This document shows positions 1 to 8,077 of a stretch of DNA of 21,961 nt, in pieces. Source of the stretch: Planctomycetaceae bacterium. GTDB taxonomy: Bacteria; Planctomycetota; Planctomycetia; Pirellulales; Pirellulaceae. The position numbers were made by a program, and so were the translations under genes. The stretch is taken from contig PADE01000234.1 in assembly GCA_002702965.1 (NCBI GenBank), positions 4,394 through 26,354 of the forward strand, given 5' to 3'. The notes beneath the pieces were generated by a model. That model was not told the DNA's origin and made no database searches. It saw only the letters and a program-made list of their open reading frames with translations. Position 1 is the first letter of the stretch. Every line of letters begins with the position of its first letter.

Positions 1-3000
1 CCGGCTCCCTCAACCGCGACGGAATCATCGCCACCGGCATGCTGGCATTTGGCGTCTGGGGACCGGGCGACTCCGACGGCGAAAAGATGCACACCGACAT
101 GGTCGACGACATGATCAATGTGACGACGCGGGCCTTCCTGGGCCTGAGCATTGCCTGTGCGCGTTGTCACGACCATAAATTCGATCCGATCACCCAAGCC
201 GACTACTACGCGTTGGCCGGGATCTTTTTCAGTTCTGAAATCGCTCCGCCCGGGACCTCCGCGCCCTGGGTTCGGATTCCGCTGGTCGAGGGGTCGGTCG
301 TGGAGCAGTACAACCATCGTGAGAATCTTAGAAAACAGTCGATCAAAACGGCCGAAAAAGCCATCGCTGATTTCCGTGATCAGACCTACCAATCCCTGTT
401 GACGACCTATATACCGGAGACCTCGCGCTACCTGGATGCGGCCTTTCGCTATCTCACACGTCCTCCAGCGGAGGAGCGTTTGACGCCGCAGGTGTTTGCC
501 CGCCGCGAAGTGACCGTCCCAGCCCCCCAACCCGGCCGGATCCTGCTGCTGGTCGGCGATGCGGAGCAGCTCCGCGCCGGGGACTTGGCGTTGGTGCACC
601 ACCTGCGGGGGCGCGGCCATCAGGTCACCTGCCAGGTGCCCATGGGGACCACCGGGCCGCAACAGTATGCCGCGGCCATGGAACATGACGTGGTGTTGAT
701 CTCGGAGTCGATTGCGGCGGCCAGCGTTGTATTCACGGGGGATCGCTCGCTCAAAACGGTTCCGCGGCCCATCCTGTCCTACGAACCCTATATGTACGGT
801 GGCGCCGGTTGGACCCGCCCCAATATCCATGTGGACTTCGGTTTGACGGGCGTGGGCGCGGTGGCGGACTTGGGGCTCGACAAACTTCAAGACAGCGTCT
901 TTGTCCCACCCAGCGGACACCCCATGGCGTTGGGGTTGTCGGGCGACCTCCGCGTATACGACCGCGCCTACACGCTCTCCTGGGGACGGCCCAGCGCGAC
1001 CGCCAAGGTGATCGCCAGCCTCGATCGTGACGGGGACTATCCCGTGTTGTTCGCGTATGAAACGGGCGCCAAACTAGCGGATGGAAGCGCCGCGCCCGCG
1101 AACCGTGTCGGCCTGTTCCTGGGACAGCAGGCGATCGACAATCCGATGGCCCCCAATGCTCTCAATTGGGGGAATCTTACCGCGTCCGGAGTGGCACTGG
1201 TCGATGCGGCCATCGAGTACTCGATCAATCCCGATCGCGTTTCCCAACCGGACCCCGACACCCTCGTCAACGCGGTACCCCAGCGGCGCCCACTGCGCGG
1301 TGATGCGCTTTCGCAATGGATCGAGTTCTTGGTCAACCCCGGAGTATCGCCCCCACTTGCGGGACTGGGCCGATTGGAGCCCAACGCCTGGGGTCGTGAC
1401 GGGATTGTCCGCTGGCACTCCGGCGCGCCGACGCCTTACGCGGTCGTCAATACCACTGCGAAGCGTTACGAGGTCCCCTCGCTGTTGGCCAACACCTACT
1501 ACGGACGGATGATCCACGCGGAGGGGAGTGTGGCGGGTGGAACGGAGCGCTACCGAGCCCAAAAACTCTATCTGGCGACCGACGATGCGGCGCCGACCAA
1601 CGGGATCATTTCGCTGTTATTTCGAGCCCCCCAGGCAGGCCTCTACGATTTCACGATCGAGCTCACGAACCGGCTCGACGCCTCTCCCAAACGGGATCCG
1701 TTCTTTCACATCGTGGTGAAAAATCAGCTCCAAGAGCAGGGGCGGTTGCGGGGGTACGGGGCCACCCGCAAGCTCGAGTTCCCGCAGGTCGAATTGGCTG
1801 CCGGAGAGACGTTTGAGGTCTGTGCGGCGGGCGGCGGTGAGACGTTTCCACTCGCCCTCATGGAAACCGATGTGATCGTAACACGGCAGACCGAGCGCTG
1901 GGATGCGGCCCGTCAATTTCACAGTCCCAACCCCGGTTCACCGATCGTCAGCGGTCAGAACCCCCTCCCGGGCAACGTTTGGGAGTACGGTTACCGCGTG
2001 ATGCAGGGTGAAATCACCGACAACTGGGCAGCCATGAATCCCACCCTCTTTCGGCACCTGATGGTGGCAACCGAAAGGGGTCCCGATGGGGCCGGTGGTG
2101 AAGGGAGTGGTCCGGATTTCAATTGCTGGTCGACACCCGCCACAGGGGGCCTTGCCAGCGGTGGATTGGCGCTACACCCGGCACCGAAATCGGGGGTGGG
2201 CGTGGAGTGGATCAGTCCGCTCAGCGGCCGGATCGAGCTGACCGGGATGGTCCGCGACTTGCAAGGCATCGAAGACGGGGTCAGCTGGCAACTCACCTAC
2301 CGTTCGGGTCGGGCGGAGTTGACGGTTGCCGCGGGGATCGTTCGCGGAGGCGCCCGTCAGGCGTTCAACGAGTCACTAGACCCCGCCGACCCGATCACCA
2401 TGACGGTTGATCCAGGCGATCGGTTGCGGCTCAGCATTCACCCCCAGAGCAGCGCGGTGGCTGATATCACACAGATAACCTGGACCGTACGAGAGCTGGG
2501 CGGCGGGCAACGGGAGTGGGATCTCGTCCAGGATAGTCTCGAGGCGAGCAGGCGGGGCGCATGGCCCGCTCAAAGCGTTTGGCGGCTGGTCGACCTTAAC
2601 CCCGCGCGGTCGACCGCAGCAGCGGCGGGTGGTGATACGCCAAGTCCGACAACGACCCCAGCGGTGGCGCGTCGTTGGAAACAGCCGGGCCGTCGTTTCG
2701 CTCAATGGCTGGCCCGCTATGAGCCTGCGGGCCAATCGCCACCGCAGGGGGTGGACCAACTGCCCAGCCGCCTGCAGAGGGTCCAGTCGGAGCTCGACAA
2801 GCTGGAACAGGACCTGGCGGCACAGCCGGGGCGCAGCGCGGCCACAATTTTGGCGAGTCCGGTGGGGAGACTGTACATCGAACTGATCGCAGAAGTCGGG
2901 CCGTTTCGCTTCACTCAGCGGGACGACAAAGCGCTCTTACCGCCCCAGGCGCTGGCCGAAATTCAGCGTTTACTAGCGCGACAGAACACCCTTCAAAATA

Positions 3001-4046
3001 CCGTCACCCCTCTCTACGACGTCGCCATGGGGGCCCGTGAAGGGGGACCCAAGACGACCAAATACAAAGGCTTCAACGATGCCCGCATTCACCAACGCGG
3101 ACATTACGCGCATTTGGGGGCGGTCGTCCCGCGGGGTTTCCCAAAATTCCTGTCGCGGGGGCCGACGCCGGCGATTCCGGCACAGGCCAGTGGGCGCAAG
3201 GAGCTGGCTGAGTGGATCGCGGACCCCGCGCAACCCTTGCCCGCTCGGGTGATGGCAAACCGGATCTGGCTGCACCACTTTGGGCAGGGATTGGTGCGGA
3301 CACCCGGTAATTTTGGCCGGCTGGGAGAATCTCCTACGCATCCGCAACTGCTGGATTACCTGGCCGCGCAATTGATCGACTCGGGATGGTCGATCAAACG
3401 GCTACACCGACAGATTCTGTTGTCCGCGACCTACCGTCAATCGGCGGCCGAGGCACCCGCCAAGCGGGCGCAGGACCCAGATAATCGCCTCTGGAGCCGG
3501 ATGCGGGTGCGACGCTTACAAGCCGAGGCAATTCGCGACACGCTGCTGGCGGTGTCGGGACATCTCGACCAACGAATGGGGGGGGCCGTCGTACGGATGC
3601 AGACACCGGACGCGGATGCCATGAGCCGGCGGCGGGCGCTATACCTAATGACCAACCGCAGTGACAAGAGTGGCTTTCGCTTCCTGTTTGATGCGGCGGA
3701 TCCAGAACATGTCGTCGCCCAACGGAACGAGTCGACCGTCGCCACCCAGTCATTGTTTATGTTGAATCACCCGTTTGTGTTGCAACTTCTTCCCTCGATG
3801 GCCGCCGCAGCGAGCCGTGGACTGGCGCCCGAGAGCTCGGATCGCGAACTGTCGGCGAGCATCCACCAGCTTTACATGCGGCTGTTCGCGCGGTCTGCCG
3901 CGCCCCGTGAGATCGAGTGGGGAATCGCCATGCTTCGCCAACCTCATGGAAGCACCTCGGAAACATCGCGCGCGGCGTTTCTGGAGGCTTGGCAACAATA
4001 CTGTCATGTCCTTTTGTGTACCAATGAACTGATCTATGTGAATTAG
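1..4046 (+). CDS. Planctomycete PSCyt2/PSD1 (DUF1549/DUF1553) cytochrome, 5' end cut by window
   Basis: The frame is open from base 3 with no stop, so the gene begins upstream and only its last ~1347 residues are visible. Numbering from the Met at base 39, the end of a DUF1549 (PSCyt2) domain carries the c-type haem motif CARCH (residues 40-44), followed by DHKFDPI and a YYALAGIF stretch typical of the family. The C-terminal ~300 residues (about bases 3150-4043) are DUF1553 (PSD1): ARVMANRIWLHHFGQGLV, GNFGRLGESPTHPQLLDYLA, and a closing NELIYVN. Between them lie ~900 residues: a Rossmann-like segment (165 to ~300, GRILLLVGDAE), beta-rich segments that look carbohydrate-binding, and a short coiled coil (~905-930, LQRVQSELDKLEQDLA). 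The family is exported and widespread in planctomycetes, and its electron donor and substrate are unproven. The DUF1501 gene follows by 59 bp, the usual pairing. Family assignment is very sure; the function is not known. Confidence 0.93.
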   Translation, partial: GSLNRDGIIATGMLAFGVWGPGDSDGEKMHTDMVDDMINVTTRAFLGLSIACARCHDHKFDPITQADYYALAGIFFSSEIAPPGTSAPWVRIPLVEGSVVEQYNHRENLRKQSIKTAEKAIADFRDQTYQSLLTTYIPETSRYLDAAFRYLTRPPAEERLTPQVFARREVTVPAPQPGRILLLVGDAEQLRAGDLALVHHLRGRGHQVTCQVPMGTTGPQQYAAAMEHDVVLISESIAAASVVFTGDRSLKTVPRPILSYEPYMYGGAGWTRPNIHVDFGLTGVGAVADLGLDKLQDSVFVPPSGHPMALGLSGDLRVYDRAYTLSWGRPSATAKVIASLDRDGDYPVLFAYETGAKLADGSAAPANRVGLFLGQQAIDNPMAPNALNWGNLTASGVALVDAAIEYSINPDRVSQPDPDTLVNAVPQRRPLRGDALSQWIEFLVNPGVSPPLAGLGRLEPNAWGRDGIVRWHSGAPTPYAVVNTTAKRYEVPSLLANTYYGRMIHAEGSVAGGTERYRAQKLYLATDDAAPTNGIISLLFRAPQAGLYDFTIELTNRLDASPKRDPFFHIVVKNQLQEQGRLRGYGATRKLEFPQVELAAGETFEVCAAGGGETFPLALMETDVIVTRQTERWDAARQFHSPNPGSPIVSGQNPLPGNVWEYGYRVMQGEITDNWAAMNPTLFRHLMVATERGPDGAGGEGSGPDFNCWSTPATGGLASGGLALHPAPKSGVGVEWISPLSGRIELTGMVRDLQGIEDGVSWQLTYRSGRAELTVAAGIVRGGARQAFNESLDPADPITMTVDPGDRLRLSIHPQSSAVADITQITWTVRELGGGQREWDLVQDSLEASRRGAWPAQSVWRLVDLNPARSTAAAAGGDTPSPTTTPAVARRWKQPGRRFAQWLARYEPAGQSPPQGVDQLPSRLQRVQSELDKLEQDLAAQPGRSAATILASPVGRLYIELIAEVGPFRFTQRDDKALLPPQALAEIQRLLARQNTLQNTVTPLYDVAMGAREGGPKTTKYKGFNDARIHQRGHYAHLGAVVPRGFPKFLSRGPTPAIPAQASGRKELAEWIADPAQPLPARVMANRIWLHHFGQGLVRTPGNFGRLGESPTHPQLLDYLAAQLIDSGWSIKRLHRQILLSATYRQSAAEAPAKRAQDPDNRLWSRMRVRRLQAEAIRDTLLAVSGHLDQRMGGAVVRMQTPDADAMSRRRALYLMTNRSDKSGFRFLFDAADPEHVVAQRNESTVATQSLFMLNHPFVLQLLPSMAAAASRGLAPESSDRELSASIHQLYMRLFARSAAPREIEWGIAMLRQPHGSTSETSRAAFLEAWQQYCHVLLCTNELIYVN

Positions 4047-4092
4047 ACCGGCGCAGCGCGACAGTCGCCGTTCGCTGAAGCCTGCTTTTGGC

Positions 4093-4100
4093 GAAGAGGA
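4093..4100 (+). promoter_or_regulatory. Ribosome binding site deciding a TTG start
   Basis: GAAGAGGA ends 5 bases before a TTG at 4106. An in-frame TTG at 4088 lies upstream of this site and has no comparable purine tract before it, so 4106 is the better start of the DUF1501 gene. Confidence 0.55.
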
Positions 4101-4105
4101 TTCCC

Positions 4106-5536
4106 TTGAACACAACCCGATCTCCGCGGTTCATTTCCCGCCGACAAGCGCTGGCCAACCTGACCAGCGGCTACAGCACCCTTGCGCTGGCATCCCTGCT
4201 GCACGAACCGAGCGCTGCGGCCCCCAACGTCCAGGGCGGGGATCCCCTGGCCCCGCGGCGTGGCCATCACGCGGCCCGCGCCAAGCGGGTGATCTTTCTG
4301 TTCATGCCGGGGGGCCCCTCGCACGTGGATCTCTTTGATCCCAAGCCGTTGTTGACCCGCCGCGACGGAGAAAAACAGACGTTTGTACACCCCATCTCGG
4401 GCCGTAAACGGACCGAGAAGTTGCGTCGCTCCCCTTTCCGGTTTGGTTTCCACGGTGAAAACGGGACGCCGGTCAGCGAGCTATTTCCAAACATCGCGAA
4501 GTGTGTTGATGACATGGCGGTGATCAACTCGATGCACGCCGACAATATCAACCACAACGGTGCTTGCCTGCAAATGTGTACCGGCGAGCAGGCCTTCTCG
4601 CGCCCGAGCGTCGGTGCGTGGCTGCTGCATGGCTTAGGGACGGAAAACCAAAGCCTTCCCGGTTTTGTTTCGATCAGCCCTAACCAACCCGCGCAAGGGG
4701 CGCCGTTATGGGGAAGCTCGTTCCTGCCGGCGGCCTTTCAGGGGACGTTCGTACAAGACTTAGACCAACCGATCCGCAACATCGGGAACCAACGTTTTAG
4801 CCGCCGCACACAGCGAAGCCAGCTCGACTTACTGAGGAAACTGAACGAGTTGCACAAGGAACAGAACCCCGCCGAATCGGCGCTCGACGCGCGGATCGGT
4901 GCGTTCGAACTCGCGTTTCGAATGCAACAGCAAGCGCCCGCGGCATTCGACATCAGCCGGCAGACACGCTCGACAAACCGCGCCTATGGCCTCGATGATC
5001 CGGTGACGGAGACTTTTGGCCGGCAGTGCCTGTTAGCCCGCCAGTTGGTGGAGCGGGGGGTGCGGATGGTGATGTTGTTTCACACCAAGAGTTCTGTGGC
5101 GTCCGCCTGTCAATTGTGGGATCACCACACCAACGTCGAACCGGGTCTGGTCGATAATTGCGCAGCCACCGACAAGCCGATCGCGGCCCTGTTGACCGAC
5201 CTCAAGCAGCGTGGATTGCTGGAGGACACACTCGTCGTCTGGAGCGGTGAGTTTGGCCGCACTCCCACATCGGAGGGCGAAACGGGGCGCGGGCACCATC
5301 CATTCGGGTTCACCACTTGGATGGCCGGAGGCGGGGTCAAGGGCGGGATCGTACACGGGGCATCGGACGAATTTGGCTGGCACGCGGCCGAAGATAAAGT
5401 CCACGTGCACGATCTCCACGCGACCATTCTCCACCTGATGGGGCTCGATCATGAACGCCTCACGTTTCGCTTCGGCGGTCGTGATTTTCGCTTGACCGAT
5501 GTGTCGGGTGACGTGGTGACCGAGTTGATCGCCTAG
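4106..5536 (+). CDS. DUF1501 family protein, Tat-exported, partner of the upstream cytochrome
   Basis: About 476 residues. DUF1501 proteins belong to the alkaline phosphatase/sulfatase-like superfamily and are nearly always encoded beside DUF1549/DUF1553 cytochromes in planctomycetes; their reaction is not established. The N-terminus is a twin-arginine leader (FISRRQAL, then a small-residue hydrophobic run ending near SAAA). Family motifs follow in order: VIFLFMPGGPSHVDLFDPKP near residue 60, a conserved GVRMVMLFH stretch, WDHH, LLEDTLVVWSGEFGRTP, and a histidine-rich end (GRGHHPFGFTTWMAGGGVKGG, then HVHDLHATILHLMGL). The length is normal for the family. The start is the TTG at 4106, chosen for its ribosome binding site. 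It lies 59 bp after the cytochrome stop with no terminator seen between them, so the two are probably cotranscribed. The family call is secure. Confidence 0.93.
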   Translation: MNTTRSPRFISRRQALANLTSGYSTLALASLLHEPSAAAPNVQGGDPLAPRRGHHAARAKRVIFLFMPGGPSHVDLFDPKPLLTRRDGEKQTFVHPISGRKRTEKLRRSPFRFGFHGENGTPVSELFPNIAKCVDDMAVINSMHADNINHNGACLQMCTGEQAFSRPSVGAWLLHGLGTENQSLPGFVSISPNQPAQGAPLWGSSFLPAAFQGTFVQDLDQPIRNIGNQRFSRRTQRSQLDLLRKLNELHKEQNPAESALDARIGAFELAFRMQQQAPAAFDISRQTRSTNRAYGLDDPVTETFGRQCLLARQLVERGVRMVMLFHTKSSVASACQLWDHHTNVEPGLVDNCAATDKPIAALLTDLKQRGLLEDTLVVWSGEFGRTPTSEGETGRGHHPFGFTTWMAGGGVKGGIVHGASDEFGWHAAEDKVHVHDLHATILHLMGLDHERLTFRFGGRDFRLTDVSGDVVTELIA

Positions 5537-5866
5537 GGCTGGATCGTGCGCCCGTTGGGTGTGCCCCGTGCCGGCTGGACAACGGGTAGATTCTGGATCG
5601 GGTGGAGGCGTACAGCGTGGGCGACGGCGCGCCAAGCGGCGCCGGCCGCACCCGCGCCAGGTCGTCGACAACCGGATGCCGACGAGGAGCGAGGGAGGCC
5701 AGCCCCTCCGACTTCGGCGGTTGGGCGGTGTCCGCCGCTGCCGACAGAAAGCCGCGTGAGCCCGCCTCGGTGGCTACCGGCGACGGTGCCCCCTGTTTAC
5801 TATGACGTGGAAGGTGTTGACCTGCCACAACACGTCCGACAGTGCTGCCAATCGATAGGGTGTCAG
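5537..5866 (+). other. 330-bp gap with no convincing gene
   Basis: This stretch lies between the DUF1501 stop and the chosen start of the EF-hand/dikinase gene. The downstream reading frame stays open through it, but the translation is rich in Arg, Pro, Ala and Trp, and a clear signal peptide begins only at 5867. Short hairpins are visible, for example GGCGG-TGT-CCGCC at 5724-5736. No T-tract and no convincing promoter was found. It may hold an untranslated leader or a dispersed intergenic repeat. Confidence 0.5.
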
Positions 5867-8077
5867 ATGCGATGCACGACCGGTAATGCATGCGGCCTGA
5901 TCGCTGCGGCCCTGTCCTGGGTGGCTGCGCTGACCGGACTGGCACAGCCTCCTGCGACCGGCGATCTACCTCTGCTGATCGCGCTCGATGCCGACGGAGA
6001 CGGAGAGCTCTCCGCGGCGGAACTGAAACGCGCGTCCGCATCACTGGGCCGACTCGACCAGAACCGCGACGGCGCGCTGAGTGGCGCCGAATTGAACCGA
6101 CGTCCGTTGCGGGAGGGACCACCGGGTACCGACCGCGCGCGACAATCCCAGTTTGGGGGCCGCGAGGGACCCTCGGCACTCCCGCTAGGGAGGCTCCCGT
6201 TCAGAGACGGAGCGTACGCGATTCCCGATCATGCGACCTTTCACCGGCTCTCTTACCGCGGACAGCAGGTCCGCATTGACACCTTCCTCGCCGACCTCGA
6301 ATTTGTCAAATTCACGCTCGACCAGGCGGGCACCTCTCGCTCCAAACTGTATTTCATCAATACCAAAACCCATCGGGCACATCGAGGATTCGGTCGCGCG
6401 GTGAGTCTTCCGGTACGGCCCAGCAGCGACCAAATGAAGGGGGTGTTGGTCTATCGGCCGCTCCTCAAGTCTCCCCAGGGAAGACCCGGCCTGTACACCT
6501 TCGAGTTTGAGCCGTTCGACGCGTATCGATTCCAGCGGGTGAAGGCCTGTTATGACATGCTCGTCGACAAGATGCCTGCGTTGGAGGGAAACCTCGGGTA
6601 TTATCCTCGCGGTCCTCGCGCACTGGCCCGCTGGGAGGAGGAGCGCACCCTCTACCGGCGCGCCGCAGTGCGTGTCTACCGTGACACGGATCTAGAGACC
6701 GGTGAGATGGGGTACCTCCCCCTCAACCCAGGCAGGTCCTGCGGACGGCTGAGGATCTTGCTTCCGGGCATGGTTCCCGGCGCTCGGGACATCGTGCTTT
6801 GTGAGACGCTTCCCAACCACCTGCCGCGGGTGTCGGGGATGATCACCGCGGTGCGCCAGACGCCCCTCTCCCACGTCAACCTGCGGGCCGTCCAGGACCA
6901 AGTCCCTAATGCGTTTATCAGCGACGCCATCGACAACGAGGCGATCCGCGCTTTGGTCGGAAAATACGTCGCGTATCAGGTCACGGTCGATGGGTACGAT
7001 CTGCGCGCCGCGGTGCCGGAGGAGGTCGCCTCCTACTTTTCCCAGCGACGTCCAACACAAAAACAGGTCCCCCCGCGGGATCTCGCGATCACCGCTATTC
7101 GGAGCCTGACGGACGTCCGACCGACCGATTCAGCGAGCGTCGGCGCCAAAGCCGCCAACTTGGCGGCTTTGGGCGGATTCGGTTTCCCAGCGGGAACCAT
7201 CCCGGAGGGATTTGCTGTGCCGTTCTACTTTTACGACGAGTTCATGAAACACAATCGCCTCTATCAACTGGCCCGCCAACTCGTGGCCAACCAACCAATC
7301 CAACAGGATCTCGAAAGCCAGGACCGCCGGTTGCAGCAACTCCGGTCGCGCATCAAGGGTGGCCAAATGCCGGAGTGGATGACTGCCGCGGTGACCGCGC
7401 TTCACGAGTCGTTTCCTGCCGATACCCCACTCCGCTGCCGTTCCAGTACGAACAACGAGGACCTGCCGGGGTTCAGCGGCGCGGGCCTGTACGACTCGTT
7501 TACCCATCATCCCGACGAAGGTCATTTGTCAAAGACCATCAAACAGGTGTTTGCCGGTCTGTGGACTTTGCGGGGTTTCCAGGAACGCGCCTTCTTCCGG
7601 GTTGACCATTTCGCCACCGCGATGGGAGTGCTCGTGCACCCGCACTTTGCGGGTGAGCTTGCCAACGGAGTCGCGGTGACCGACGACATTCTCTACCAAA
7701 CCGAGGGGACCTACTATCTGAACGTCCAGGTCGGTGAAGACCTGGTGACCAACCCCAACACGGCGTCTGTGCCCGAGGAGGGACTCCTCGATTGGTGGGA
7801 TAGCAGACGGTACCGGTTGATGCGTCCCTCCAACCGGGCGGCGGATGCGAGATCGTTGTTGTCGCCGCGGCACCGGGAGCAATTGCGGACCTATCTCGGT
7901 CTGATCCACGCCCGGTTCGCCCGTCTCCATCGTACCGCACTCGAAGATAAAACCTTCGCTATGGAGATTGAATTCAAGATCACCGCCCAGGGTACGCTGG
8001 CCATCAAACAGGCGCGCCCTTGGATCTACACGGGCGCCCGACTGCAGTCCGGTGTTCCACGGGAGACGCCGAGATGA
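5867..8077 (+). CDS. Predicted exported EF-hand protein with glucan-water-dikinase-like phosphohistidine and ATP-binding domains
   Basis: 736 residues. The ATG at 5867 is preceded by ATAGGG six bases upstream and opens a signal peptide (LIAAALSWVAALTGLA). Two EF-hand loops follow: DADGDGELSAAE (41-52) and DQNRDGALSGAE (64-75). An unassigned region (~105-290) leads to a phosphohistidine domain (~300-385) with TPLSHVNLRA, His336 being the likely phospho-acceptor. The C-terminal half (~405-719) is a PPDK/PEP-synthase-type ATP-binding domain: SVGAKAANLAALGGF (424-438), RCRSSTNNEDLPGFSGAGLYDS (523-544), a metal-ligand-like MEIEF (709-713) and QARPW (715-719). There is no PEP/pyruvate barrel. The order His domain then ATP domain, and the SHVNLRA motif, resemble plant glucan water dikinase rather than PEP synthase. 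The acceptor is unknown, and an ATP-dependent kinase outside the cytoplasm would be odd. The stop overlaps the next start. The domain calls are firm; the dikinase activity is inferred. Confidence 0.85.
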   Translation: MRCTTGNACGLIAAALSWVAALTGLAQPPATGDLPLLIALDADGDGELSAAELKRASASLGRLDQNRDGALSGAELNRRPLREGPPGTDRARQSQFGGREGPSALPLGRLPFRDGAYAIPDHATFHRLSYRGQQVRIDTFLADLEFVKFTLDQAGTSRSKLYFINTKTHRAHRGFGRAVSLPVRPSSDQMKGVLVYRPLLKSPQGRPGLYTFEFEPFDAYRFQRVKACYDMLVDKMPALEGNLGYYPRGPRALARWEEERTLYRRAAVRVYRDTDLETGEMGYLPLNPGRSCGRLRILLPGMVPGARDIVLCETLPNHLPRVSGMITAVRQTPLSHVNLRAVQDQVPNAFISDAIDNEAIRALVGKYVAYQVTVDGYDLRAAVPEEVASYFSQRRPTQKQVPPRDLAITAIRSLTDVRPTDSASVGAKAANLAALGGFGFPAGTIPEGFAVPFYFYDEFMKHNRLYQLARQLVANQPIQQDLESQDRRLQQLRSRIKGGQMPEWMTAAVTALHESFPADTPLRCRSSTNNEDLPGFSGAGLYDSFTHHPDEGHLSKTIKQVFAGLWTLRGFQERAFFRVDHFATAMGVLVHPHFAGELANGVAVTDDILYQTEGTYYLNVQVGEDLVTNPNTASVPEEGLLDWWDSRRYRLMRPSNRAADARSLLSPRHREQLRTYLGLIHARFARLHRTALEDKTFAMEIEFKITAQGTLAIKQARPWIYTGARLQSGVPRETPR

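Noticed and set aside
5546..5866. N-terminal extension of the dikinase-like protein
   Set aside because: Composition is not protein-like, and a ribosome binding site plus a signal peptide at 5867 mark a better start.
5460..6179. 239-residue frame on the minus strand across the 330-bp gap
   Set aside because: The translation is Arg/Pro/Ser-rich, overlaps the ends of two well-supported genes, and has no family motif.
5867..8077. Calling this gene PEP synthase (ppsA) or pyruvate phosphate dikinase
   Set aside because: The order of domains differs, the PEP/pyruvate barrel is absent, and it has a signal peptide and EF-hands.
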